Origin: Sabellastarte sp. h YS-2021
Lineage: Eukaryota > Annelida > Polychaeta > Sabellida > Sabellidae
Direction of reading: 5' to 3'
DNA length: 64,000 nt
NCBI GenBank assembly: GCA_964017235.1
Contig: OZ024931.1
Span: 124,197,530-124,261,529 of the forward strand
A program made the position numbers and the translations under genes. This document shows, piece by piece, positions 1 through 11,904 of the stretch. The notes under the pieces are model-generated. The model was not told the origin of the DNA. It was given only the letters and a program-made list of their open reading frames with translations, and searched no databases. Within the stretch, counting starts at the first letter, position 1; each line of letters begins with the position of its first letter.

Positions 1-164
1 ATGTGGACCTTTTCTAACTGTTAACTTCCAACTTGTGGTCACTCACACTGTTTGTTTGTCATTCTTAGCATAATTTTTGGTCATACTTTTACCTCACATC
101 ATTCTGGAAATGGACTGCAAATGAATACTACTGAAGTCACAAAGACAAGCCGGTTTCACAATAG

Positions 165-265
165 GACAAGACTGGACAGGATAAGGACAAGACTGGACAG
201 GATAAGGACAAGACTGGACAGGATAAGGACAAGACTGGAAGTGATAAGACAAGACTGGAAGTGAC
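165..265. repeat. 21-bp minisatellite
   Basis: About three and a half copies of a 21-bp unit built around GACAAGACTGGACAGGATAAG, the last ones degraded. Because 21 is a multiple of 3, frames crossing it stay open with a 7-residue repeat, so open frames here are not evidence for a gene. The flanks (1-164 and 266-927) hold nothing I recognise. Confidence 0.85.
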
Positions 266-940
266 CAGGACAAGACAGTTTCCAGGTGGGCAGAGCCACG
301 TTTGGGAACAAGAGTCAGGGAGGGGCGGTGAAATATCAAACATGTTTGATTTTTTTGCCGACCCACCTCGACAAGCCAGGAAAATACAACTGACTCTTAC
401 CGACTATGTATACATTTCCCCGACCCTCGAAAAATCCTTAGCTACCGACAGTCGGCTTCAGTGGAACATCCCCATTAGGAAAAGTAAGGTAAAATTATGT
501 AGGCAAAAGATACTCACAGCTCTTCACATTAGAGAAAACTGTGGGACACATGCACACATGCATTCACACATGAGAGGCATTTCTAAGCTCCCACCCAGTG
601 AGCCAGTTGAGGAGATAATTGCATATTTAAAGAGGTTGCAAACGACTTTATTGAAACTAACTTGTATCTGTTTCAGATTATGTTACACATTAGCGATTTT
701 TGTGCATTTCATTATTTCTATAATGTCAATGATGACAGGCATAGGGATTTCACATAGAAAATGGCTCTGCTATGTCAACTTACCCTATGATCGTGCTTTA
801 ATTTTTGCTGAGTTTTTGTGTTTCAATTTCACCAAAATGCAGTTTGCAACCTCTCTTGTTTGAGAACATGCCTTCATTCAAGAAATACCCTAAATCGAAG
901 GATTTCATAGGATGTTGCAATTGGTTTAACTGACAGTGCA

Positions 941-1136
941 CCACCTCTGAGGCCGGGGTTCGATCCCCGTCAAGGCCTTATGTGGGAAAGCTGGTAGTTG
1001 CTTGCCGTTGGTCGGCAGTTTACAGTACAGAACCCTAGCAAACTCTATGTACTGGTTTCCTCTGCCCTTCCAACTACCCGTTGTGATATGACCTGTACAG
1101 TGTTGAAAGCGACGTAAAACCCCAAATAAATAAATA
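941..1136 (+). mobile_element. tRNA-type SINE with 13-bp target duplication
   Basis: A short non-coding retroposon. It carries a pol III B-box-like GGTTCGATCCC at 957-967, a unique body, and an (AAAT)n tail at about 1121-1136. It is flanked by perfect 13-bp direct repeats AACTGACAGTGCA at 928-940 and 1137-1149, the mark of LINE-assisted retroposition. No clear A box is visible, so the copy looks 5'-truncated. Related copies lie near 3400-3640, 12835-12955, 13560-13745 and 28500-28690. Confidence 0.8.
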
Positions 1137-1155
1137 AACTGACAGTGCAAATATG

Positions 1156-1258
1156 TATTGGGGTGGACAGTCTTTACGGACAGATCAGTACAACTGACAG
1201 GTGGTAAAACTATTTGTTCGTTGTACTGTTGTGTCTGTAAGACTGTCCAGCCCTGCAC
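1156..1258. mobile_element. Decayed copy of the GGGGTGGACAG inverted-repeat MITE
   Basis: GGGGTGGACAGTCTTTAC near the left end is roughly inverted by GTAAGACTGTCCAGCCCTGC at the right. The terminal and subterminal sequence is that of the better-preserved element at 5990-6085. It lies just outside the CCP exon. Confidence 0.5.
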
Positions 1259-1284
1259 ATATTTACTCAGGATATGACTTTTAC

Positions 1285-1476
1285 ACTCACAGTCACAGCT
1301 TGAAGTTCTTTCCCATGTTCCTGTCGTGTCCCCAATTTCATGCAGACATGTCATGTCTTGGGTCAGAGATGTGTAATCTTGTGAGCACTGGTACTCTACA
1401 ACATCTTTATACTTATAAAATGGCATGGTAGTTATCAGCACACCATTGGCGACATCTGGGGATTCGCATTCAATAA
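1285..1476 (-). CDS. CCP/sushi-domain exon of a secreted multidomain protein
   Basis: This is an internal coding exon of 192 bp. Its acceptor is CAATATTTCAG immediately above 1476 and its donor is GTAAAAG below 1285. It opens with two bases of a split codon and ends with one, so it is phase 1 at both ends. The translation has the complement-control-protein pattern: CESPDVANG, then YKYKDVVEYQCS, then MTC, then GTWERTSSC. That gives four spaced cysteines with the Trp before the last one. CCP domains are extracellular binding modules. The phase matches the PAN exons at 2795-3028 and 5180-5386 and the signal-peptide exon at 8075-8132, so I assign all four to one minus-strand gene. Exons further downstream may exist below 1285 or left of the window. 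The protein's name and ligand cannot be told. Confidence 0.65.
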
Positions 1477-2794
1477 CTGAAATATTGCATAGCAATATTT
1501 ATTGTTCATCTCAAGCTGTATTTAACCTATATAGTGGGACATATAGACAGTTGATGCACAAGATAATGAATGCTCTAGATTTTTGTTTTTATTATTATTT
1601 GCCAGGTTTTTTGTCATTGCTGAAATTTTCTTTATTGTTAGTAAAGTTTTTATTACTGTTGGTCAAGTTTTCATCATTATTAGTGAAATATTTATTAGTG
1701 TTGGTGAAGTTTTCATCATTGTTAGTGAAGTTTTATTAGTGTTGGTGAAGTTTTCATCACTGTAAGTGAAGTTTTTGTTTGTGTTGGTGGAATTATCATT
1801 TTTTTGGTCAAGTTTTGTTCATTGTTGATCAAAATGTTGCATTGTTGGCAAAGTTTGTGGTGCTAAAACGTTACCAACACTAATCTATGATATTTAAAAG
1901 TTTTGCACCAATACTCTTTCATACTTTGTGGGACATACAGGCCTTGATATATATGATAGCACTTTATGTTTTAAAATACTGACTTCTTTTGTTTACTATT
2001 TACACAAGATAGTAGATAATAAAAGTAATACACCCCTCATCAACCATATCAAAAAAATATATCAATGGTAAAGATGAACATTATAATTTTCATTTATAAT
2101 TTTTTTCTTTAAATATATTTTCCAAAAAAAATATTGTTTGTGACTTTGAGCTAATCAAACTTGAATGAGATAGCAAAATAAGCACCATCCCGATTGTGTG
2201 GTGAATAAATTATAAATATTTTTCTGCAAAATACTGACTCCCTAAATATATCACAGGAGAGGAGTCAAAAATTGAATGGAGTTGCCATTTCACATTACAC
2301 TGGGATATATATTTTACCTGGTGCCATTTTTAATGGACAATTAACGTTAACAAATTCATCAAAAAGTCACCTTTTTTCGTTAATATATAATTAAATATGT
2401 AAGCTACATGCATATTCTATACATCATTAGGAAAATATTGTTAGAGATGCTCGTTTTGTTATTTAAAATCCATGCAAAAATAAGTAAAGTAAAAAAGTAA
2501 TGTATGATTTAGACATAATTAAGACTTTATGTTTTGAGATACAAACCATGCCTTGATATATATGATAGCACTTTATGTTTTAAAATACTGACTTAGTTTG
2601 TTTACTTAATTGTGTTTACAAAAGCCAAAAGATGAACTAAGATGGCGTCCCTAAAGGACTTAAGTACTGATATCTTTGATTTACCAAATCTATATGTTCT
2701 AAATAAAGTTTAATCTGTTAAAGTTGTTTGCACAGACCGAGGTTGCATTATATGATTTAGGCATAGTTAAGACTTTATGTTTTCAGATACAAAC
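1477..2794 (-). other. Probable intron with minisatellite and duplicated blocks
   Basis: Lies between the CCP and second PAN exons. It holds a degenerate TTAGTGAAGTTTT-like minisatellite at about 1610-1850. A 45-bp direct duplication is identical by eye at 1941-1985 and 2550-2594. A 47-bp block at 2503-2549 repeats 2751-2797 with three differences, and the second copy includes the 3' end of the PAN exon. The remainder is AT-rich with nothing recognised. Confidence 0.6.
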
Positions 2795-3028
2795 CATCAT
2801 ATTTTTGGGTTTCAGCATTCTGCCTGACCAAACCACAACCCACTGTAGAATACATCAAACAAGCTTCATCAGCAGAGTGGTACACTACAATATTACATTT
2901 TGATTCATCTGTGCAGTTGGCCAGACAAGTAGGGAGTTGCTGTACCACACTTAGACTGGATACGTTGAGTGAATACAGTGACAATTCTTGGCAGCTTAAT
3001 TGATTGTATTCTATGTAACCGTAGATCT
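2795..3028 (-). CDS. PAN/apple-like domain exon (second)
   Basis: A 234-bp minus-strand exon. The acceptor TTGTTTCAG lies directly above 3028 and the likely donor is GTTTGT at 2794-2789. It enters and leaves in phase 1. The translation begins IYGYIEYNQLSCQEL and continues with CLANCTDESKCNIVVY, a Cys-containing EACLMYS segment and GCGLV, the cysteine spacing of PAN/apple modules, which bind protein or carbohydrate. It opens like the other PAN exon (I-x-G-Y, then C about six residues later), so the two look like duplicated modules. If the donor were unused, the frame would continue a few residues to a TAA at 2775. In that case this would be a terminal exon and the CCP exon would belong elsewhere. 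Confidence 0.65.
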
Positions 3029-5179
3029 CTGAAACAAGACAAATTACAGAGAACAAGAAATGTATGAAATTTACCAGTGAGAAAACCTGCTTCTGTTTCC
3101 TTGAATTGTGGAAATATTTTAGGATTATAGAATGAAGTCACCTCGGGTATTCATTAAGTCTTTCAGGATTTTGATTTTTTTCCGGGTACTAGAGGTGTCT
3201 GGCTGGTGGATCTTTGTGACAGTGAGTTTTTGGTTGCCGTCTTAGGCAGCCTGCCACATTCAGGACCACACTGTGACTTAAAAGATAATGGACAAAGACT
3301 GCACATGATCAGCAAGACTTCATCAGTCACCAATCTTTGTTGGTGAAAGTGGGGTCACATCATCTGGCAGGGTGATTTGTCACCATTCTCTACAGCTGTT
3401 TGGCAGGGGGGTTCGGTGGTGTATCAGTTCGAGTGCTTGCCTTCAACCTCTGAGGTCACCTGTTTGAATCTCGGCCTGGCCGCTTCATGTTGGAAAGTTG
3501 GTAGTTACTTGCTGATGCCTGGTTATATACAGGGAAGAATCTTGACCAACAAGTATGCATTGGTTCCTCCTCCCATAAACTGCCCATCACAATATGACCC
3601 TGGCTGTTGAATATGATGTAAAACAAATAAATAAATACACCTGTTGGCAGTTCTTGATGCCGCAATTCCAGCTGAACTTTGTACCATTACATGGTTATTT
3701 TAATATGGAAAGATCAAGTTAATATGAAAGTAATTATAAACTCATCTACTATAGTTGTAAGAATGTGTGCAACTGATGAAGAATATGAAATATTTGAGGA
3801 ATAATGACGATGAATCGCTATTATTCGACCTTCCATGAAGACAATACTGAGGCAGATGAAGACATAGTAGTAAACCCTAATTTAGCAAACTCTGTGTAAA
3901 CCAAGACCTTAGATTACTGTTGATTTAATTTTTTTTGTAAAAAATCCCTAGCTAAGTTTTAGTTTTGTAAACCCTCATTTCTCTACTTTCAAATAAATAT
4001 AAAGTTATCATTATTGTACAAAAACTATTGAAGTGTTGTGCAGTAAGTTTATGTCTAATTTACCTAACTTTTACAATAATTGAAAGATTTCAATTAACAT
4101 TTATGATCTGGAGAGAATCTGTAATGACAATGTAGCGACCACTGATAGTGTAACCACCACCCAAAGAATGCTTCTGTTTACTCCTTGAATGGTTTAGTAA
4201 AAGTATCGTTGTATTATCATTACGTATCCAGTACTTCGCTATTTTACGAATGTTTCCATTCAGTCAAATCTGATACCATAGACTAAGGTCCAATCCATTT
4301 TTGTATTGAACAAAATCAGTGAAAAATGTATAAATCTCCATTGTATAAGTTAATGTTACCTACTTCTCTGACAAATCCTGGAGAATTTTCCAGAATAAAA
4401 GTATTTTCTAGATTGGTTTGTATCCTCTTAGGTGCGTACATTGACAAGGTATCTTGTACAAGTTACAACTGGTATCCGGTCTTGTTTCGTAGTTTCAGTT
4501 AACTGTTAGAGTCTTTTCAAAGAAAGTTATAGAAGACTGTTCCATTATGCTGATTATATCCATAGTTCCAGATTGGAAAAAGCTGGGAACCAGGCTTGTC
4601 GATCCCAATCCAGGGGTGAAGATTGGGGATTTTATGGCAAATAAAACTAATGTGATAGGTGGGTTAGCGACCTTTAAGATAGCTTTCAGAGCGACTTTAC
4701 AATTGGGTCTCCAATCCCGTTATTCTGCAAATGGTCCAATACAATTAAACCGATGGGTTTACTAACATAATAAACATCTATACAATAGCTACGAATGTTA
4801 AGATTGGCTTGAGGCCAAGTTAAGATAGTAAAAATGGCTTTACAAATGTTAAGATAGCTTTAAATGAGGTTTAGGGTTGAGTTCTGGAATGCAAGATATG
4901 AAAAGGATTCCTAGAGGATTGCAGAAAATTTATGATAAACTCAAACAGTTTGAATTTATCGTTGATGCACACAATTTGCTAACAAACATTAAGAAAAGTA
5001 ACGACCAACACTGAACCAGTCCCAAAATGTTAAGATCGTTGTTTATGAACCCCACTGAATGAAAAGAATGACCTCCTAAATGCTCACAAAAGGCTCATTC
5101 AGATTATTGTAACCCAATTTGGGGGCATAATGGAACAGCCGTGTTAAGGCTCAATACACAACAATAACACTATACATAC
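3029..5179 (-). other. Probable intron carrying a SINE
   Basis: Sequence between the two PAN exons. Apart from the SINE at 3399-3640 I see only AT-rich DNA with scattered short open frames that have no coding character. Confidence 0.5.
3399..3640 (+). mobile_element. tRNA-type SINE copy
   Basis: Same family as the copy at 941-1136. It has a B-box-like TGTTTGAATCTC at about 3461, a shared body (GTTGGAAAGTTGGTAGTTAC, then CATCACAATATGACCCTGGC) and an (AAAT)n tail at about 3622-3637. Approximate direct repeats, CTGTTTGGCAG upstream and CTGTTGGCAG downstream, suggest a decayed target duplication. Confidence 0.7.
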
Positions 5180-5386
5180 TCATGTAAGTTTTACTAGACA
5201 AGCCATCCACAAGGGCACATTGAAATTTACTGTAGAGACCACAGTCATCGGGTCCTTGAAAGACAAAAAAGTCACACTTTGGATCACTAGTGCAGCTTCC
5301 AGCACAACCTTCAACATCATTTACATCATTTCTGTGAGCAGTTCCAGAACAGGTTTTCCCTGTGAATGTTGCATATCCATTTATCC
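5180..5386 (-). CDS. PAN/apple-like domain exon (first)
   Basis: A 207-bp minus-strand exon, 69 codons in total, phase 1 at both ends. The acceptor is ATATATTTCAG just above 5386 and the donor GTATGT is at 5179-5174. The translation starts INGYATFTGKTCSGTAH and continues with VEGCAGSCTSDPKCDFFVF, then DDCGLYSKFQCALVDG. It has six cysteines in PAN/apple order and the same I-x-G-Y opening as the exon at 2795-3028. PAN modules are extracellular and disulfide-bonded, which fits the signal-peptide exon upstream. The matching splice phases would let the exon duplicate or be skipped without breaking the frame. Confidence 0.7.
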
Positions 5387-5989
5387 CTGAAATATATCAA
5401 AATCTGGAACTTTATTCCTTTATTGTCATGAACTATTATCTTTATGTGTTATAGTAAAACATAATAACATCCTGCTCCCGATCCCTGCTAAATCTGTCAT
5501 TTTACATTCTGCTATTGTCTATTACATATTTTGAATAACCTAATAATTGCAGTTTATATCATACAGAAATGTTCTATGTACATACTCATGTGCACAAGAT
5601 ACTCATTCCTTAGTTATATCTAGTGATTTTACCTCTTACAATTGCATGAGATGTAATAAAGGATTAAGTTTATTATGGGACTGTATGTTGTTCAGAAGCT
5701 TTTGATACAGAACACAAAATTTCTTCTATAAATACAACAAATTAAACAAAAATCCGAAAAATTGTATGCATTTGAATATGGCATATAAAGAAACCAGTGC
5801 AGTGAATTCTTTTGGTTGAAAAGTGTTGTTTATAAGAAAAAGATTGACTAACAACTCCTTCCGAGGTCTGGGTACTTAATAATGTATTATTGCTGTTTTG
5901 TGTACTGTGAGGTACAATTCACTATAATAAGGAATACAATATTATAACTAACAATACACTTGAAAGCTATGTTTAGCATATAAAACATA

Positions 5990-6085
5990 CAGGGGTGGAC
6001 AGTCTTAATCACAGGACTGCACAACGGAACTTAGTGTTACCACCTACCCATTGTACTGTCCAGTCCATAACACTGCCCACCCCTG
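5990..6085. mobile_element. 96-bp MITE with TA target duplication
   Basis: Ends are CAGGGGTGGACAGTCTT at the left and the near-inverse GCCCACCCCTG at the right, flanked by TA at 5988-5989 and 6086-6087. Small size, terminal inverted repeats and a TA duplication fit a non-autonomous Tc1/mariner-type element. That assignment is inference, since no transposase of the kind is visible in the window. Confidence 0.7.
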
Positions 6086-6739
6086 TACAAACCTTCCAGT
6101 GCAGATTTCCATGAAACCTGGATTCTAGGGCACAAACAGCAACAATTTTGGCCGTCATAATCCATTTGTCAATAGACAAGCATGAGTTGACAAAATGTAC
6201 CTTTCAGTACCATGGACAAAGCTAATTTGTGGAGGTGGTATATGTTCCTTTGGTAAAGTTCCCAGACTGATAATATGGAAGTTACTTTTTTTTTGTAGAA
6301 TGTTGTTCCTTAGCGAAACAGCCAACTATTGAACCCTGAACACATTGACCCATGTAGTCATCCCAAGAGAGCATTTGGGGACCTGAAAGGGACATACTTA
6401 TTCTATGCTGAGAAAAGGGGAAAATCCTCGGGATGTGTATGTCTTTGAAAACTTGCTGGGTACTGTTTTTTGACACAGTCGAAGAAGTCAACTACCATGA
6501 ATGTAAGTTCACTTTTATCACAAATCAATAAAATTTCTGACAGGTGTGAGTAAGTGGAAGTGAAAAATTTAGTAATTAACAGTCTGAAAAAAATATTATT
6601 AAACATCTCTTTACATGGACAGTTTAAAATGACAAATATTGCCACGACGTCTTAATCATGATGCAGTCGTCAATACTCTCTTGGATAGCTGTAATTTACT
6701 TGCTTTATCGCCCAACAAAGTCAACATCAGTAGACACCA

Positions 6740-7292
6740 GGGGCCGTAAATTAAAACTTTTGTTTTGAACCCAGACTAAGTCTGTGATTTTGGACTTAGT
6801 GGATTTCACAAAGCAGATGACTCCAAGCTTTGACCAAGTCTTGGGCTTAAAGTTAAGCTTAACCTGATGGTGGCCTTAACTTTGTAAACAAAGACTTAGA
6901 AATCGCTGCCATACCTTTATTCTCCATTTCAAACTTTAAAATACCTAAAAATAGCATAAATATATAGAACACCACACTAAATCAGTCTTCAAATGTTTTT
7001 GTGAGGGTACAAGGTTTATGATTGTAAAATCTCATTTTTATTAAGGTAAATGTGTAAAACAAAGCCAACATGCCATAAACAGATTTTTTTTCGAATTGCA
7101 ATAAATTGAAATAAAGAAACACATGACATTGAAAAGCCACTGTTGTTATTTGATAAGCTTGGACAAAGCCAAGTCACCCTTTGTGAAATGCACTAAGCCC
7201 AAGACTTAGTTTAGACAGAAGGCTCATACTTTAAGTCCCTGACTTAGCCTAAGTACAGGCTAAGTATAAGGCCCTTTGTATAAATGGCACCA
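6740..7292. mobile_element. Old copy of the GTATTCACGAAAGG-type inverted-repeat element
   Basis: A diverged relative of the element at 16318-16752. Shared blocks occur in the same order: AGAACACC.CACTAAA.CAGTCTTC, then CACATGACA...AA..CACTGT.GTTATTTGATAA.CTTGG, then AAGTCACCCTTTGTGAAA. Both ends carry degenerate forms of the terminal repeat followed by AGTCTTAG/CTTAGCC-like motifs. No coding capacity is visible. Confidence 0.55.
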
Positions 7293-8074
7293 AAGAGTTG
7301 AGAACACTGCCTTTCTATCTCCCCTACAAGACCAAATAAGTGCATGGGAATAAATAGGTACTCCTACTGAACTGAACAAACTTCCTTAAGCCATTAGAAC
7401 CCAGGCTAATTTCAAATTCTCAACTTCTTACCTTGGAATAATTCATGGAATCTGTGTTGGTTATTTTATGTTCAACAAAAGGTATCTCACAATATATAGA
7501 AACACACTGGTCTAAAATGTAATCTAACGGTTTTTCCCATTTTGGTAAAAAATACCATAAATTTTTTTGAAAAACAAAAATTATGCCTGTTGTGTCCTGT
7601 ATGCAATAACTGAAATTTCTCTGCGGAGCTTATATTTCTGCATTGCTATCATGCAGGTTTTCTACACTCAAATAAGGACAAATCTAAATCTCTCAATTGC
7701 ATTCATTCGAAATGGAGAACATTGACAATGTATGTTTCAGAATCAGAAAAAAATTAATTTCAATTCAGTGGAGAATCATTTGCTGACTTAGTACTCTAGC
7801 TTTACTGAAAACCAAATGAACCTCAGTAGTAGTGTATTATGCACCTCCAGTCACACCCCATCTGATACTGTAGGTCACAGTTTCATTGTTGCCAGCTATC
7901 TTTCAATTGTCGACTAAAATAAATAAGTAGGGTTACAACAAAACAATCTACAAATAACCAAATATAATATTTCTGAAGTTTCCCAAAACTGGGATTTTAA
8001 TTTTTTTAAAACCATCACTATTTATATATTTCGTTTATATACACGTGTGTATAAACTAATAAAGCAATACTCAC

Positions 8075-8132
8075 CATGTGAGAGTCTTATTAAACTCATC
8101 AATCCTAATGTGATAATTCTCCAGAAAGCCAT
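8075..8132 (-). CDS. First coding exon: signal peptide of the PAN/CCP gene
   Basis: Reading from ATG at 8132 on the minus strand gives MAFWRIITLGLMSLIRLSHG, a short basic N-terminus followed by a hydrophobic core, as in a secretory signal peptide. A consensus donor GTGAGT follows directly at 8074-8069 and splits the last Gly codon after its first base (phase 1). That phase fits the acceptors at 5386, 3028 and 1476. The promoter should lie above 8132, where an AT-rich stretch shows no element I can call. Assignment to the same gene rests on strand, order and phase only. Confidence 0.5.
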
Positions 8133-11100
8133 TCCAATAAGTTCCAGTTCTGCCAAGATAAAGCTTAAATATAAAACATATAGCTGTATACCTTCTCTTT
8201 TGTAGTAATTGATAAAATGATATTTATATTTATCCAATTTATAGCCAATTTGCCATGTTCAACCATTGTATGATATTGGTCTATATTGCATATTCAGTTC
8301 AAAGCAACTACGTTTCACCTTATAAATGGTTCTGTCCACAAATACTGGAAGTGCAAAGGGGTAAGTGGGTCTGATATTACAATCATTTATTTATTGACCA
8401 GGGTTAGATACAACTACAGAGTCTACTTAAGGTACAGTTCATATAAAAAATTATGTAGGGTACAATCTAACGCTCATATCTACGGTGACACTACAGGCGA
8501 CATCAGGCAACCTCATATATATTTTGTTGCTGTATGTTAGCTTTATTTTAGTTCAATACAGGTGTCTTATTTTATTGAGACACTACTTTTTGACATAAAT
8601 TATAGATTACAAAAATTGTGATTTATTTTGTACAAAAAATCTCCACATTGGAGTCAATTTTAAAGGTGTGGGGACTGGTAACTGATCCTATTTAGGGTGG
8701 ACATAAAAACTGACAAATATTTTAACATCTGTCTCTTGTGGCGATCTTGCAGTGCAAAGTAACTTCTTTCAATAAAAGGAGCACCAAAACCTAGTAAAAA
8801 TCCAAAGCAAGATGTTTGTTGACAATGTTACAGCTACACTGGAGAACAATAGAAAGCACTCAAAATAATTGACTGTGGCCTCCTTGCACCTGTGCTCAAT
8901 GAAATATTGGGGAAAAACCCTAGAGTTTTTTCTAACTAAATTATAAGAGAAACCTGGGGTTGGTGTGGACTGTTTATACACATAAACCACTGTTTAAGCA
9001 AATGAGTTTCTTGGATTTTCCAGCTACACCCTTTAGTCTCATGGTATGAAATATGGTGGAGATGCTGGGTATGAAAACAGTAATTATATAATGTTATATT
9101 ATGACAGTATAACAATTCCTTCCAAGTTACTTTATCATACCACCGCTTCTTTCACATATCTTAATAAAATAACAATATAAGGAAATGAGAAACAGGTTTT
9201 TATGTTCAGCTCGCAAACAAATATAATAAAATTAAAACACTAGAAAAGGACTCTTCCAAACAACTCATGTCCATCTTTATGCTCCTGCTCTGGATCAGTA
9301 CCTTGAATTTTTCTGGGATCTGGATTAAACTTATGTATATTACAGATACTACCGTAAGGAGGTGCTCTGTACCTTTTGCCAACATTTTGATGATTAATTA
9401 TGGATGTACATGCAACACATTGTGGATGGCCCTAACTGGTAGTGACAAAAGATCCTTTTTAAAATTCTTGGATCCATACAGTGCTGTAGATCAGCACGAA
9501 ATCTAACAGATCTAACCATCTGTTCCTTGTGTTATTGACAACATTTCCTGAATTTCAAACTAATTTTGCAAACAGACAAAGTAATGCTGCCAAAAACATA
9601 CACTACTTAGCAGAGGTAATAATGTGCAGTTGTTTTCATCACTTTTGGGAAACCATCAAATCGCATATATCAAACTATTTAAATTTTACAATGATGATTT
9701 GTCTCATATTCATGAGGGCTAATGAGTCACAGTACTGTGGTTTGTTTAATCCTGTTAAATAGAGAAGGATTTATTGTATCCATTGAAATTCCCCCATCGA
9801 GTACAAAATGCACTTCTCTGAACTACCAACAAATTATACCTACATTTTAAATGTGTATCAAACCTTGTTTCAGAGATGCATGACATTTGATGATATACAT
9901 TCACTCTGAATAAAAATTAACGCATTAACTCATGCACATCAGGGCATTGCATTAGAAAAAAATACCTGCTTTTTGGAAAGAGCTTCCAAACTTTAATCTC
10001 ATTTTCCATGGTTTAAACCCCCAACTAGCTATATTGGAATAAGATTTTGAATTGTGGTTCTATTTTGTCTGCTTATAATATGAAAGTTCAGAGATTAACA
10101 GCAGTAAATAAACGTCTGGCAAAATTAGCCTTCTAAAATGATCTTAGATTTAATTTTGCATTCAATTAGAGAGTGCTGGACATTCTAAGTTTTGGTTATA
10201 GTAAAGTGTTAATAGTTGGTTTAAAGTCCACAGCTCAACGGTTAAAGGACATTCAGAATTACTTACACAAAGTTAACAACTGAAACAAACACATGGCAGG
10301 TACCACATAATGAATAGACAAATTCAGTGATACTGCAGTCATAACAATGGTTTGTAGAGTCTGTTACGGTGACACACATGGCAGCCTACTAAGTTTACTT
10401 TTGTTTCTTGGTAACACCTCTACAGCTTCACTTGGTGAATTGACACATACCTTAAAAATGAAACAAAATAATATAAAGAATAAATTCTACACCTTGTCAA
10501 CGGGGATCATTGACACCACAAAAATAGCTCTGGTAGCTATATTTTGATTGATCAAGTGCATGTTTCAATTCAAGTATAAATTTTAATACCACCCCTTAGC
10601 AACCTTTCATAACTGGTGAAATGTTTTAGGTGTAAACTATATTTATAACTTGTGCTTGTATCAACATATGTTTCTGTGAAGAGAAATACAACCTAATTGT
10701 AAGAAGAGCAAATGGCAATGAACAAAGGCAATGTTGTCTACTGCTACTAGCCCCTGCTGCATGGTGTACAGCAAAACCCAGAACCTCGTCACCACCATTC
10801 TTCCTCTGGACATTCTGTAGTTCTAGATTCGTTCATCAATGGTTATCCCTCTCCTTGAGAACAATTTCATAAGCCATTTCTTTAGTACAGAGGTATCATT
10901 TCCGAGCAGGAAATAGCCAGTGGCATGGGCACTAGGGATCCGGGATTGTGATCCCCATGGATCCATCTTTAATGTCCTCCTTTAAGTCTGGCTGGTTGAA
11001 TATCAGTGAGTTTGACAGTGAGCCACTAGATCCCATGCCCACCCACATAAAAATGTAACCAGCATCAAGCAGTGCTAGCCTGACCAGATCTTGGCAGTGT

Positions 11101-11900
11101 TCATTTCCTCCTCCTCGGGGTCATCTTATGGTTATGTGACCGTTGTAGCTCGAAGGGTGTTTGGGCCATTCCATCTGTTCCTCTTTGACTTGGCTCTTCC
11201 TAGTATTCTTCCATGATGGCCTTACAGACTTTTGGGATGATGTTAGATATACTCGACTTGTACATCGTGAACTGTTCTGCAAGAGTTAGATCGAATGTCT
11301 GCCAACCCTATACTCACATCAGGTTGTTTCATGAACCATGTGGACATTCTCTCTATCATTGGTCCCACATGATCCAATTGGAACTCTGGCATACTTGCAA
11401 GAATAATAGTACTATTCCGAGTTATTGAAATAGTATAAATCAGGAACAACGTGGAGGAAAAGCTTTTTTTATCATTTATTTCGTCTTTACTAATACAATA
11501 ATCATATGATCTGCCAAGAGTAATGGTTTATGTCTTGGTCAATTCTGAAGCCAACTTGGAAAAGATAAGTCACAATACCCAGTTACAACCCAAAAGTAAG
11601 TTTTAACGCACTTACAATCAACACGAGAGGCAAAAGAGAAATCTTTTGAGGTCAGTAGATAAGCCCTATTGGATTATTCTAGAAATGCCACACATGAAAT
11701 TGGTAGTAAGAACTATTGTTTCCAGAATGTAGATGTATAGATATTCTATACAGATAATATTAAAAAATAAAGGATGCTACCAAGAAGAATTAAGGAAATA
11801 TTGGAAATTCAGGGACTTGAGAATTGTATTTATGTATATAGAATCGAAATGGAGGCTCTGGTTCAACTCTAGGTATGAATTAGAAAGCTCAGATAGACAG
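8133..11900. other. Intergenic DNA, nothing recognised
   Basis: AT-rich sequence with short open frames that look random. I see no domain motif, consistent splice structure, large repeat or RNA gene. The promoter of the PAN/CCP gene would lie at the left end of this stretch. Confidence 0.5.
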
Positions 11901-11904
11901 GAGG

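Larger units (their letters stand above)
5387..8074 (-). other. Long probable first intron with MITEs
   Basis: Lies between the signal-peptide exon and the first PAN exon. It contains a TA-flanked MITE (5990-6085) and an old terminal-inverted-repeat element (6740-7292). A partial exon-like segment ending at 6382 was considered and rejected. The rest is AT-rich with nothing recognised. Confidence 0.5.

Noticed and set aside
94..863. Open frames over the first kilobase, including a 200-codon plus-strand frame
   Set aside because: Part is generated by the 21-bp minisatellite and the rest shows no domain, splice context or coding composition.
6294..6382. A minus-strand exon-like segment after CCCTTTCAG reading GPQMLSWDDYMGQCV, in phase 1 at its start, within the PAN/CCP gene
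   Set aside because: The only donor-like site (GTAACT after a run of nine A) would leave in phase 2, breaking the frame to the next exon, and no domain is recognisable.
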